Assembly: GCF_037975245.1 (NCBI RefSeq)
Contig: NC_092575.1
Coordinates: 25,384,841-25,448,840, forward strand
Reading direction: 5' to 3'
DNA length: 64,000 bases
Source: Apostichopus japonicus
Taxonomy: Eukaryota > Echinodermata > Holothuroidea > Aspidochirotida > Stichopodidae
Part shown: positions 24,175 through 38,700 of the stretch, in pieces
Numbering within the stretch: position 1 is the first letter of the stretch
Layout: every line of letters begins with the position of its first letter
The notes under the pieces: generated by a model
Told to the model about the DNA's origin: nothing
Database searches by the model: none
What the model saw: only the letters and a program-made list of their open reading frames with translations
Made by a program: the position numbers and the translations under genes

Positions 24175-26778
24175 AGCTTGTGAGAAACTTGTCAAGACAT
24201 ATGTTTAATAGGTTTGATGGATTAGATGCAGATGAGAGAGAGAGGGGGGTTGGATTGAGATGGCATCGATGCCGTCATTAATAATGTCTCTCGAGGAACA
24301 AGAAGAAGCAAAAGAGATGTCATCAGACATTGATGATGGACTGGAACCAAGTTTGCTCCAGAATAAAGGATTTGGACAAGATGGACAGGAACCAAGCCTG
24401 CCCTTGATTTGAGGATTTGAAAATACTGGACTGGATATCTGGAATCAAGTCTGCTCAAGAAATGAGGAATTGAAAAAAAGCTAATATTTAATGAATGGAT
24501 ATGTATATTCATGTTTATGGTGGATTGTTGGAATAACCACAAATATAATTCACAAAATGTTACTTTATGTAGTTGAGCATATTGAGTTTGCTCTGCTGTG
24601 TAGGTTTTTATACCAACATTACTATAGCACAAACAACAGTTTGGGAATAGATAATTGTTCTGTTTGACTAAGTAAAGTCTGTGGAGTAGTTAAGGTTTTA
24701 TCAATCAAGTCTACTTGAGCACTTAATGCTTACATGCTAACATTAAATGAATCTTACAGCTAAGTCTCCTTTAGGAAGCCCAAGTTACTGTAGCTATTAG
24801 ACTTTGGATGCTGGTCAAAGATCAAGGTTTAAATACTTGAAGATCCATTAAATTACAAAGATAACCCATTTCAAATTTAGGAGAGTTGACAGGTACATCC
24901 ACCTTAATAATAATGATAAATCGTCTTATATAGCGCAGACTCCAAAAAAAGTTGTTAATGCGCTTTACGGGTGCTGAAGGTGCAAATAGCTAATAGTTTC
25001 AGTGCAATAAAGAGCCAAAGATATTCTGGGTCAACTAATGGTCATATAGTACCATGAAAACTCCATTAATGAGGATTATAACATCTTATGATGGCAAGAA
25101 ACTGCTATTGTCAGTAATATTCTGTTATCAACTGTAACATGTTTGTTAAGCGGTGTTCGAAGCTCGCACATGTGCGTCTGAACTTGATAAGTCTTTGTGG
25201 ATCTTTCTCTCTCAAAATTAAATGCAGAGGAACTGATGAATATACAATACACAAACAAATATTAATCTTTTAGGTGAAATATTGCTTTTCATTTGTGAAA
25301 TACCTTGAAAATAAACAAGGAGGGTATACCCTTTTTGGCAATTGTTTAGCAACGAGGCAGACCCAGATGGTACCATCCAGTGGTATGCCAAAAAGGTTCT
25401 TTGTGTTTGTAGACTTGTCAAAGAATTCATCCATAAGTGACTGAAAAGACACTTCGTCCTTTGAATGACAAAATACAAAAGATGTACAAACCAAGTGAAA
25501 TCATGTTTTTATTTCCTATCTTCTTGCAGTCTTCTTCTTTGTCATTTGATGTTTAACATCTTTTCACATTACACACTAAAGTGAGGATGACATTACTACT
25601 TAATGTATTGCAGCCTTCATATCCAAGTTTCATCCTTCTTAAGACTTGTAGATTTGGTGTTTACAGGGGTTGAAGACACACCATGGTCATAATAACAAAC
25701 ACAACTTTCTCATATCCCGTGACATGAATAAGTTGTGATCAGTGCAAATGCTAAAAGTTAGAAGTACTCTTCATCCCTTTAAAACCAGATGTCCAGGTCA
25801 GAGAAAAGCATTGTTCTACTCAGAATCTTTGCCAACTACGTAAAATAACCTAAAGATATGAAACTTTAATTTAGCATTGTGGTTGTAACAATGCTTGATT
25901 CCTGGTACCAACTGATTTTCTTGGCAAAATACCAACAACATTTGATGCCAAATGACTAATAAACCACCATGCCTCACTTTTCAGACATGACATATTTTTT
26001 CAATACTGCATTAGTTAGAATGAACATGTTATATTTTACTTCATAGAAGCTAAAACTAACTTCACTCAAGTCAGGAAAACAACTTGGAAGAGACTCACTG
26101 TGCCCTGAATGCAGATTTGTGCTTTCGGTCTGCAATTTGGCCAACCTACTGAATAATACTCAAACTAAGATTACAATTCACCATACAGACCTTTATATCG
26201 TTTTTATCACCAAACGAAGGTCAATGAGCAATGAATTTTGTTGCCCAGGCTCTTTTCCATATTTGTAGAACTTCAAAACAGTTTTACTTTCACTTTACTA
26301 TTTTATTAAAGTATTAAACAGCATTAATAGTAATACCAAATATGGCGTGCCAGTTGTTATCCATAAGCCCTTGCAGGTTTCTCCCACATTTGTGGTCTCT
26401 TAAGCGTCGTAAAATATAATTGCTGATTAATTTTGTTATCATTAATACTAGAATCAATATCTAATAACATTTCTTTTTATGTAAATCTGTCCAAGAAGCT
26501 GCATTTAAAGTAGAGTGAGGTATACTAGCAGCAAACCAAAGTGTACTTTGTGCTGTTGTTAGCAAAGGTTTCCTCAAATTTATGTTTCCTTTCGTTTGGT
26601 CTGCCGGCATAATCCTCCAAACTGACTGATAACTATTCATTTATCCAGCTTTACATAGAACAGATCTATTTTGTCACATCTGTCGCATGATCCCATTCAA
26701 ACTTTAGGTTTCTTCTAAAAGAAAAAACATGCAATTCTTCCTTAACATCCCACTCATGGGCGGGATATCTCTTCCTGT
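24175..26778. other. 3' flanks of convergent MRPL50 and EIF2B1, no further gene
   Basis: The tail-to-tail interval. A possible MRPL50 polyadenylation signal AATAAA lies at 24362-24367, with another at 25006-25011. An antisense TTTATT at about 26302-26307 could serve EIF2B1. A short SINE-tail-like fragment lies at 24906-24990. The open frames here, for example minus 24222-24632 and 25218-25494, show no family features. Confidence 0.5.
24906..24990. mobile_element. SINE 3'-end-like fragment
   Basis: It contains 'cttatatagcgcagactcc' and 'aatgcgctttacgggtgctg'. These resemble the GCGC-containing tail region of the SINE at 8041-8110 (tataaagcgcatac, ggtgctcaaggcgcatc). No tRNA head is present, so this is a truncated remnant at best. 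Confidence 0.4.
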
Positions 26779-29700
26779 TCATAAGTATAAGTTGATGAGT
26801 TCATCGCTGACCGCGGACGGAGTGAGGACGCCCAGGTCAGTGAATAAGAGGGTGATATAAGCAGGAGGAGTGTAGTCTATCAACGGATGTTCCTTTGTAA
26901 GGTCCAAACCATCTCTCAAGGTAGACGCATTGTACTGTGAAGTAAAAAGAAAAAGTAACTACAATGACCAATCATCTTTGCAAGAAAATCATGTCAAAAC
27001 ATCGAATACTCTAATGAAAAAATTATTTTGAAGTACTGTCTATGGCTTACCATGACTCATGTTTAGTCATAAAACTTCAATAAATCTGCTATGCAGAAAA
27101 GCAGGGGTGGGAGGGAGGGGGGTGGGGAGGCAATGTTAGGGTTTCAGTTGAAAAGCACAGCTGCATGGTACATTGCTGTAATGAAATCAAACCTAGGGGA
27201 CAAGTTATGTCTTCATAAATTAATGGTACTTCCCAGGCCCCTGAGTTGACATCAACTCTTTCCAACTCTTGCCAGGCCTGCATGGAGGTTAACTCTACCC
27301 CAATTTGTTTAAAACTTGACACAAAGTGACCCTTTTGTGCGAGCAATGAAACAGTACCTCCCTTGAAAATTTCTCAAAGGGAATGCCAAGATAATGAAGG
27401 TGAAAACATTAGGGTCACCAATACCAGGATTCTAACATATTCTTCAATAATTCCTGCTTTTCATGTTATTTCAGCCAAAGCACAAAATCTGTCGAACAAC
27501 AAACAATCAAACAGATGATTCTCTGTCTGCTGCCCTCATTTAAAACACTGCCATGGAAACTGACATGGATCAGCTCAGGCTTCACATTGATATCAACTAA
27601 CATGTGTTGGAAGAGTCAAGTCCCAGGATGCATCTGTGACACAATAAATGTGTAAATCAAAATAAAACAAAAACTGTTAGCAAACTGCTTATCCACTTAA
27701 GAGCCTGTGCAAGAGAATGTGTAAATGTAAGTTGGCCTGGCTTTTCGATCCTAGCAGGATCTTCTACTGAGGCTGAATGACAAGTAACAGAAACTACATC
27801 AGGCCAACTAACTTTTACACAAATAATCTGTGGCAAGATAAAATGCACGTTTTCATATCCTATGAAGAACTGGTAAAACCTGACAGTTATTTTGCTAAAC
27901 TCATTCATGGATGGGACTGGGGAATGAACAACGTTTTTCTTTGGAAAAGCTAACCTTGAATTCATTGGGAACATCTTGCTGATTCAAGGGATAAATCATC
28001 CGAACGAACTTGAAACATTCCACCACGACGTAGAAAGGTTTGTTAGATGCTTTTGCACATATGCCCATTTGGTAGGTTCCAATCTGAAAAGGAACAGTTG
28101 TTTAGAGAAGTCATAAAAGGTGGTTTAAAATTATGGTGAAAATGCATATGTGAAAGACAAGTAAAATAGCCACTTATCAATGCAAGTTACACTTCCAGAC
28201 ATATCAATATTAGTCAATCATTGGATAATTATCAATCATAAGTTAAAGGTTACTCTCGGCAAATCTTTTCTCAGTGTATTCCCCGATTGAAAAATAAAGT
28301 AAATCCCGCTGTCTGTTATAGCGACAACAGATTCATTCCTTTAATTTGGCATTCTCATCCTTAGCTATAAATCAGCATATGGATCTGGGTACTGTTACCG
28401 CAAAGTTCTCAGGTGTCCGATATTCCAATCTGAATCTCTGTTCTGCGTAACCTATAGGCCTACTGTGTAATTGTACTGTGCAACTTTTCGCTTGTTCATG
28501 ATGGTGCTAGCTGTACGCAATTTTTTGATTTATCAGAGTAAAACAACATGCTACAGGGGCAAGCACTTTCTCCAGATTTTCGCTGGCATGTCTTACGACA
28601 GCTACAGACCGAGGGATATGCTGCACTTGAAATATTTGCATTGCTACTTTATGATAAATTGCTCTCGCCCATTACGTTAAAACCTTTAAAGTAACTTTTT
28701 GATAGATAAATAGTAATAAACTAAGTGTGCATCCTTTTTTCAATCCACATGTAAAAATCAAACTAATAGTGATAAATGGCCAGCACAGTTTGGATATGTC
28801 TAATTTACGGTAGCCAAATAGATAGTTGCGTTATCTCTGTAGAAACTCCTATTCAATTGTTTCATTGAACAGGGAAACAACAGTATTGATAGAAAGATTT
28901 GCGCTAGGTAATGAATGGGAATGTCATCTGAGCACTTTTCACATTAGTTCAGCTGAAGATAAGTTAGTCACACTGACAACTTTGATTCTCCAAGCTGTGC
29001 ATTGGTATACATTTTTTCCTTTTCCAGTAAGTTGAAGCTCATATCATGGGTTCTTTTTTCAGCTGTAAAGGGTGATTAGATATGGGTAAGATCAGGGACT
29101 CCCTCGTAAGATTAAAGCCATTGTGTGTGGGGTGTGTGAGTGGTGTAACAATTTTGCCAAAATGAGGCGGTGGAAATACCAATCCGAGGGAGGGTGGGGG
29201 GGGGAGCAAAAAAACAAAAAGATGAATGACCTTCAGCAACGGGATAAACTGGACTTCTCCAGCCATCTTTACGAAATTACTACAACTCTGGACCAGGTAT
29301 GCTGTATTGGCCCCAAATGTGCCAGATTTTCAATATGGTTACATTTGGTCAAAGTTTTGAAACTGTTTTTATTACCACCTTGGAGAAAATTTACCTCACT
29401 GGGATATTCAGTCATCTTATGCTTTCATTTAGAAAGTCTTAGAACAATTTGGAAAGTAAAGACCTCTAGGAACGTACTTTTTGAAAATTTCTAGCAATTA
29501 TAGCTTTCTAAAATTGGGGCCAATACAGCAAACTTTTAAAATATCCTGTAACCTGCTCTGGATGAACACTATCAAATGTGGAAGAATGTTTTGAAGAGTA
29601 CACAGTTTTAAAGTATGAATAAGGTCACTTTAACATCAAACAAAAATGGAAGTAAAATAGTGGTACGTTTTCCCTGCTCATGGATATTGTAGTTGGGCTC

Positions 29701-32700
29701 ATAGTATAGACTTTACAGGTGCAATCAATGTGTGAACAACAATACTGAATTACCTAACTTTAGCGTAAGCAATAAGTGTTCCAAATATGGGATGCGGGAA
29801 CTGATACCCAAATAAGGCTAGGAGTCACCATGCCTCCTATGTGGACATTTCCATGATAAGTATAGCAGCTTTACATTAGAAAGACACTTTGTCAAAACTG
29901 TCAAAAGACCCTTAAATGTTCCCTGCGTTTCAAACATATATACCACTGCCCTATCTCCATCTGCCACTGGGGTTATCATGAGACCAACGAATGACACTGT
30001 ATTATCACCTAATCGCTGAATGTTAGAGTACCTTTTCAACGCTGTGACATCACAATATATGTTATGTTAAATTGATCTCCCACAATACCCAAGAATGGCA
30101 AGTTATTCTGTGCTTACAATAACAACCCAAGATCAATGTCACATTAAAACTACTGGTATAACTGTACAAACTACAGTATGTAAACAGATCTGATATTGCT
30201 ATCATGGAAAGCCAAATGGTGTACAATAAAGTATGCAGTGAAACCAATATTCAATCCTTTAGTCTTTTGCATCGGGACCTACTAAAAGCAACCTGGGCCT
30301 TCCACCGGGCTACCCGTGTCTAGTGCCAGGATACCACCGTTTCTTTCTTAAACCCTCAGACATGCTTATATATGCTGAATATCGTAAAGACCATGCAATG
30401 GATTGATCACGAATAAAAGACAGCCAGGACAAAATTACGATGCTATCAATGAAACGAGCAGTACCATCCTCTTTGCAAGTAACCTATTGTACAATACTAA
30501 TTCTCAATAACAATCACAACGTACACAGCTAGCAGTATACACGTACTGGCGTTATGCTGCATGTAAACTGGGCTATACAGTACAACAATCATACACAGGA
30601 AATACACTGTACGCATACATTAGCAGTACAATACATATACCGTATCACTTGACCAACTCAGAAAGTGGAGCCACACCGAAACATTTGAAATTGGCCTGCC
30701 CTCTAAAAAGTTCCTAGCCGAGTGTATACCTTAATATTTTGTGCACGCAGACCATTAAATCTGTCCTTCAGAGAAACAAAATATGTAGTAACAGTATATT
30801 TGTGACCTTGGATATAAAATAATATTGCCAAGCAAAATCTAGAAATCTCAAAGAGGTTGGAATATGTCTTTATGTCAAGATTAATATTATCCATGGCACA
30901 ATGAAATGAAATCTCTTTTTAAATTACTGATTCCCTGTACCTTATTAATTATTCCTCCACTTTCAGCGACACCCTCCGCTCCCACTAGGACTAGGTCAAC
31001 TTTCTCCATGATGTACCTGAAGATTAGAAAGGCCAAAAATTTTAAGATATAAACAAAATAAAAATAAAAACATTAGAATACAACTCTGAGAGCAAAGAAG
31101 GATAATGCTCCTGTTTAAGCGAGCAAACTGACAATTTTCAGACAAAATCTAAAAATCATACATCCCTCTGTACACTTCGGACAAAAATTTATGTTTATTT
31201 GTGTCCATGTTCGTTTTCGGTATTCTTTTCTCGGTAGCAATTCTTGAATTGATTTAATATGTTAATAAGCAAACAGAGACAAAACTAAAATACTGCCATT
31301 GTAATGTCCTTTTAATACTGTTCATGTGTCGCAACCCTGATGATTACGAAACTCAAATTTCAGCAACTTGTATGGAATATTTTTGCCTTTAGATATCTAC
31401 TACTGGAATATCCCTTTAAACAAAACTGGGTGGGAGAAAATTTTTATTGACATCATCAATATTTGCTTCTACCAAACTAACACAGCCAGTTGACTGACAA
31501 TATATGTTTATATGTTATATAATATATGTTTATGCTTGGCAAGCACTATCATCTATCTTTGCCACACCCATCGAGTATTACTCCACTAAAGTTACAAGCC
31601 ATTAATATTATCATACTACTAATTATCAGCAATTATTTTTATGGCCCTTCAGGGACCACAATTGTGAAAGAAACCCGAAAGGGCTTATTGATTAAAACTC
31701 ACACGTTGGGTGGCTTCCAATTCAACATTTTAACTCAAATTTGGAATCTTTTCAATTTAGAAAGTCATTTCAGATGGGAAAACCGTAGATTGCTCTTGGA
31801 TTACAAATCCAACTTACTTTGACCCAGCCGAGTATCGAACCTGGAACCTCCCGATTGCTAAGCCTCATTGCTTCAAATTCCACAAACTTTATCCACTTGG
31901 CCACAGCACCAGTATAATATACCTCAAAGTGTATTTCATTAAATGACAATTCATCAGCTACTTATTGATTCTAAACAGTTTTTAACCAGGCACTATTTCA
32001 CATTGGTATCTACTCTCACTGTTCTGGCAAATTTTGATATTTCTACATTTCCTTTATTATTTTAAAATAATATAATACATGATCAAATTAATGAAATGGT
32101 TTTAGTATCAAATATGCTGGCAGGTTTACCTAGACCGATGTTTGAAAGGTGCTTATAGTGAAACGTTGCTATGGTAACTCACCCAACAGCAGCATCAAGA
32201 ATGACCACAGACGGAATCCCAGCCTCATTTAGTCGTCTTGCCATCTCTTCTCTGTTAGCAAAACATAAATAGCAATTGAAATATATTTCTGCGTTTGAGG
32301 GTACTGGACATGTGGCCCTGGTATATATACAGTAACTCTGTGGTTCTAAGAGCACAGATGATGTTTTAAAGGACATCGATGATATCTCTGATGTTGCAAT
32401 ATACTTATGTTCTATCAGTCTATCATCTGTGAGATTTCATCGATGGATTTGAGCAGGTCTTGCGAGAAACAGAGAGAATTATATTTGTAAAAGTCAGGAG
32501 TCAAACTACTCTGACGATGGCAAAAATTCCCTATTACGTTGTGCATTCATTGAATGTTACTGTATCATACCAGTAAATGGTGAAATAAATTCAAGAGAGA
32601 TCAAAATTGATGTTTCCTTGTTTTCACTGTAGTAATTTTTGCCACTTTCGCCAAGTCTTTGTAGATTAAAAAAAAATTGAAATTGAAAACGTAGTTACAA

Positions 32701-35700
32701 TCTGACTTTCAACATGGCTACTACATTATCAATCAGTTCAGCTACATATGTATAACGATATTATTTACACCATATTAGGGACCACTCAAATTTACCTCAC
32801 ACCACCATTATTGCACCTCTTTGAGCTCTTTGTACAATCAATGACAACCACTAATTATGAACCTGCTTGAAATGATTGCTATATATGCTCCAATATACAC
32901 AACACTCTCTTCAATGACTGCATCTGATTTATACTCCCATTGCTATTTTTGTTTTTGATCTTTTATTTTACTTCTGTGATTCATTGCTCTTTGGCCCACT
33001 TTTGGGCCCATTTTTTAGATGCTTCCTGGGCAGTGTAGGGTGGTTGATGTGTTGTTGTTGCAGAGTACATATTACCTATAACCTGTCAAACACATGGCAG
33101 CAGCTTAAAAGCGCCCAGCAGACAGTTTTATCTCACAGGTCCCCATTTACACACCTGGGTGAAGAGAGGCATTGGAGATAAAGTGCCTTGCACAAGGACA
33201 CAACGCAATGATCTGGCCAGGACTCGAACCTGCAATCCTTAGATCACAAGTCCACTGCCTTAACCACTTGACCACAACTTTCTCACCATACTTTTTTTAA
33301 ATCTTTGATACATAAACGATACAATTGGTTCATTATTGACTACTATATTTCTATTTGATTCTCAATCTACAAACCAAACTAGATGGGAAAATCAAAATAC
33401 TTTCAAAATACTTTCAACACATGATGCATCTCATTAGTTTACCCTTTATTAATTGACATACTTTTCCTCTCCATCAGGGAATCAACAAGTTCAACGTCTG
33501 TTTTGCTTTGTTTTATAATCATACTTAAAATTCAAACCTCAATCGTGCTTACTTACCCTGATCGGTCGGGATTGGATTCCGTCACGTAAACTTTGAACCT
33601 CTTTTTCTGTCGAGCTGCTTCCAGTAAGACTTTTAAGACTACTCTTGATATGGAATGTGTTAAAACAGTCTGGTGACAAGAAGATACAAAGCAAATTTGA
33701 CTCAATATACAACAGATGGCTTTTGGAATAATGATCTAACACAAAATTCTCACGTAAACACTTTTTAGTCAAATTTCAAACACAATCTTCTGTCACAAGA
33801 GGAAGAAAGGCCAATAGGAAGCTTGTAATCCAGTGGACAGTTACAGAGATGAAATAAATTCATTCATTGTGTTCTATAAGAATGTTATGCAGTATTTCTA
33901 TTTCACTGACAAATTAGCTGTTCATTACCACTATCAGTTGGTTACAATATAACCTCAGCCACAACTACTATATCAACGGTACTTAGAATACAAACCAAAG
34001 GTAACATCTGTCTGCATAACTTGCATTTGATTTTTTCTCATTCTACTGTAGTTAGCCTCTGGAGTAAGAAGATCTTGCTAGAATGAAAACATCAGGCCCT
34101 CTTTCTTTTTCACATGAATATTCAAATATTGCTGCAAACACGTTAAACTTTCTTAAAATACTGACTTACTGCTCCATCTCGGATGAATGGGTGACCGAGT
34201 CTGGCAATTTTATCTCTAGCTCCAGCCACATTCTTGAGGTACATGTTACCTCGCTCCACTAGAACAGTTTTACAGTCAGCAAAATTCTAGAAGAGAACAC
34301 ATTGAAATATATCACAAGTTACACAGGTTTGTTTTAATTTTAGATCAAAATAATTAAGTAGTAATTGTACAATTAATTTATACATGCATTGAGCAGTTAA
34401 AAATATCTCAAATTAATACCCATTTCTCAAAATCATTTTCAAAGCCTGAATTTATGTATTAGATAAGATAAGATAAGATAAGATAAGTAGAACTTTATTA
34501 CTCCAATGAAGGAAATTAAGATCTTGCACATAAAATGTAAAAGACAGTACAAAAATATGGCTATGTTACAAATATGAAAAACAGGGATAGAACGGAACGA
34601 TAAAACATTAAACAACCGAACAATAAAACACACGTAGGCAGGACCTAACGGCTCAAGTTATCATTGTAAAGCCTTATTGCACGTGGAATAAACGAATTGA
34701 GATGACCGTTGGTTCTCATGGGTGGGAGACGCAGTCTGCCAGTGCCCCTAGTTATGATATTATCGTGCAGATAACAGTGAAGCGGGTGATCACGGTCATT
34801 CCAAACAATGTCTAGTTTGTTTTGGAGCAAGCACACATAAATTTCCTCAACTGTTGATTGGGGGTCTCCAATGACTCTACCCGCTTTACGAATAATGCTG
34901 TCAATACGGTCTTTGTCAGTCCCTGTGGCGTTCCCACCCCAACCGACGAGACAATACCGCCATACGCCACAGATAGTAGCGTTGTAAAAAATATCCATTA
35001 TAGAAGTACGGACGTTAAAACTGGCCATCTTATTTAAACAATACAACCTGCTATTCAGCTTCTTGATTAGAGCATCCACCTGATCGCCTGTATTAGACAA
35101 CTAAAGTACAAGTCGAGTCAGAGGCTGTATGGAGACTTGTGTTAAAGATTATGTTCAGACACAGAATGATTATAAGTATTATACTCGGTCAAGTGAAAGG
35201 GATCATACTTCACTCAAATATTGTCTTGTAGGGTTGTTACAAGTATTTTATTCAGTCATGAAAATGCTATTATACTAACAAACTGGCCTATGGGATTGTG
35301 ACAAGAATGAAATACTCATCCACAGTGAAAGAACAGGTGGCCTATTGTACTCAAAGACGGGTCTTTAGAACATGTATTTAATCGCACATTATACAGGGAT
35401 AAGATACTGTACTACACATTCAGAGACTGGCCTCCAGGATTGTTACAAATATTATGGTATTGTACTTCTGTCTATTCATGTATTTTAGCATATAATAACC
35501 GCATACAGGAAACAAATTTACTGTTGGAATGTTTTGTAGCAGTTTGAACACTCTGAGTCTAAACTTGTATTTTAGCACAACTCATACAGGGAATTACTTA
35601 CTGTTGGAATGTTTTGTAGCTATTTGAACACTCTGAGTCCATACTTATATTTTAGCATATATAGTAACCTGTACTCATACAGGAAATAATTTAGTGTTGG

Positions 35701-38700
35701 AATGTTTTGTAACAGTTATGAACACTCTGAGTCCATACTTGTATTTTAGCATATAGTAACCTGTACTCATACAGGAAATAATTTAGTGTTGGAATGTTTT
35801 GTACAGTTTGAACATTCTGAGTCCATACTTGTATTTTAGCATATGGTCAATTCCGTGGTGACTCGCGTGACATTTTTACTAAAACTCCTCTCAGATATTT
35901 GATATCATGAAACAAATAAAGAAATTACCTGGGAGAAAAGCATTCATGTAGTCAGTGAAGGTACGCCTTAATGCTTACAACAGTAGAGAAAAGATAATTA
36001 TACCTCAAGTATTGGGGGTGAAATTGGTGAAAAACTAAACGTGACTCGTGTGACAGTTACTATAACAAAATTCAGTATGCACACACAAATGTTCAATTTC
36101 TTATGTCTTATTAAAATGTTTCCAATAACTTTTTATAATCATACCGAAGTTGAAAAAACACCTCTACCTCAATTGCTATACAACTTTTAAAAAATGTTGT
36201 AACGCATGAAAATAACGACGAAGATGTATTGTGACTCGCGTGACAAAAAAAAGTGACTCGCGTGATATATCTTGTCAATTAATATTTATAACAATATTTA
36301 GTCTGTTGAAGTCACTATTTGAAAGTTATAGAAGAAACATCTATCAAAATGTGATTCAAATTGCCATTCTCATTTGTCATATTTGAATAAACCAAAAGTG
36401 TAATATTTGAGAAGATACATTCGCTCATAGGATTTTGGGAATGATTGTGCAGTTAACCTTAAGGTTGTCAAGTCATAGCACATGGCATTGCCAGATACTA
36501 ATATAGATTATGTTTTTGTATGTTACTAAAAAATCAGTGACACGTGCTCACTTTCCAAATGTGGTGATAAAAGAGGCATTATATTGCGAATAATTATTCA
36601 TCCATTCAAATTCTGATATTTCAAATGATATTATTATAATTAGTTTAATTATGTGTGCCCATGTGATTCAAGTTGCGTAAATTAACGGGGAATGCATATA
36701 CCTTAACCATTGATTTATTCATCAAACTATAACATCCCTGTACTTTTCACAATTGAATTCACGTGACTCGCGCGGCATGACTCGCGTGACATTCGTAAAG
36801 GGTGATTTTCCGCAAAATTTGAATATCTTCTGAAAAGGAAAATTCAGTAATCCTATTGGTATCTATCTGAAGACTTGATATTCATTATTTGGAGTAAAAC
36901 TATTGTGCAGGCAAGGAGCAAAAAAACAAAAACAGTAAATTTTGTGACTCGTGTGACAGTAAATCAAGGGTGTTTTCAATTCACCACTGTTGTCTAATGC
37001 CTTGATGTCAATAAAAATTGAAGCTATTAAGTGAGCACTATGCTATAGCAAATATAATTAGTTCAACACACAGTAAATAGGTAGAAACACTGTCTTGAAT
37101 TGACTTGACTCACGTGACGTGACTTGCGTGACATTCTTAAGGGTGATTTTTCGCAAAATTTGAATATCTTCTAAAAAGGAAAATTCAGTAATCCTTTTGG
37201 TATCTACTGTATGTGATGACTTGATATTCAATATTTGGAGTAAAACTATTGTGCAGGCAAGGAGAAAAGAGACAAACACAGTCAATTTTGTGAGTCACGT
37301 GACAGTATTTCGAGGGTGTTTTCAATTCACCACTGTTGTCTAATGCCTTGATGTCGATAAAAAATAGAAGCTATTAAGTGAGCACTATGCTATAGCAAAT
37401 ATAATTAGTCCAAAAAACTGATGATACCTATGATTACTATGTACTTATCTGCACAAAATGAAATTTCACTGTATTTTTCATCGCTACTGTATACTAACAC
37501 CTTTGACTGTGGAAGTTGAAGGTAATGTTGTGAACTGTCAATACAAATATATACTGTAAGTTACTACGGGAACCGTCTGTTATTACGGACCCCATAATCA
37601 AACAAATAATTTTTAGGAGGTGAAAAAATATTTTTAGTAACTACAAGTATATATTCTATTTTATTGGAAACTTATACAATTTTAATGTACAATGATTTTA
37701 AATTTTTGGGTATGATGTTGACCTTATCATGGAATTGACTATATATAGTAACCTGTACTCATACAGGAAATAATTTAGTGTGGGAATGTGTTGTAGCAGT
37801 TTGAACACTCTGAGACTTACTTGTGCTTTAGCACATATAGTAACCTATACTCGTACAGGGAATAATTTAGTGTTGGAATGTTTTGTAGCAGTTTGAACAC
37901 TTTGAGACCATACTTGTATTTTATCACATACTAACCTGTACTCATACAGGAAATAATTTAGTGTTGGAATGTTTTGTAGAAGTTTGAACACTCGGAGTCC
38001 ATACTTATATTTTAGCATATAGTAACCTGTACTCACACTGGGAATAATTTAGTGTTGGAATGTTTTGTTGCAGTTTTGAACACTCTGAGTCCATACTTGT
38101 ATTTTAGCATAGTAACCTGTACTCATACGGGAAATAATTTTATAGTTTTGGAATGTTTTGTAGCAGTTTGAACACTCTGAGTCCACACTTGTATTTTAGC
38201 ATATACAGTAGTAACCTGTACTCATACAGGGAATAATTTATTGTTGGAATATTTTGTAGCAGTTTTGAAAACTCTGAGTTTATACTTGTATTTTAGCATA
38301 TATAGTTACCTGACACTCTGAGTCCATACCTGTATTTTAGCATATAGTAACCTGTACTCGTACAGGGAATAATTTAGTGTTGGAATGTTTTGTAGCAGTT
38401 TTGAACACTCTGAGTCCATACTTGTATTTTAGCATATAGTAACCTGTACTTGTACAGGGAATAATTTAGTGTCAGAATGTTTTGTAGCAGTTTGAACACT
38501 CTGAGTCTATACTTGTATTGTAGCATATATAGTAGTAACCTGTACTCATACAGGGAATAACTTAGTGTTGGAATGTTTTGTAGCAAATTTAGTGTTGGAA
38601 TGTTTTGTAGCAGTGTGAACACTCTGAGTCCATACTTGTATTTTAGCACATAGTAACCTGTACTCATACAGGGAATAATTTAGTGTTGGAATGTTTTGGA

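Noticed and set aside
34645-35100. A host gene encoding a 151-residue protein
   Set aside because: The sequence has the C-terminal pattern of a LINE reverse transcriptase and ends in a LINE-type TTATC tail inside an EIF2B1 intron.
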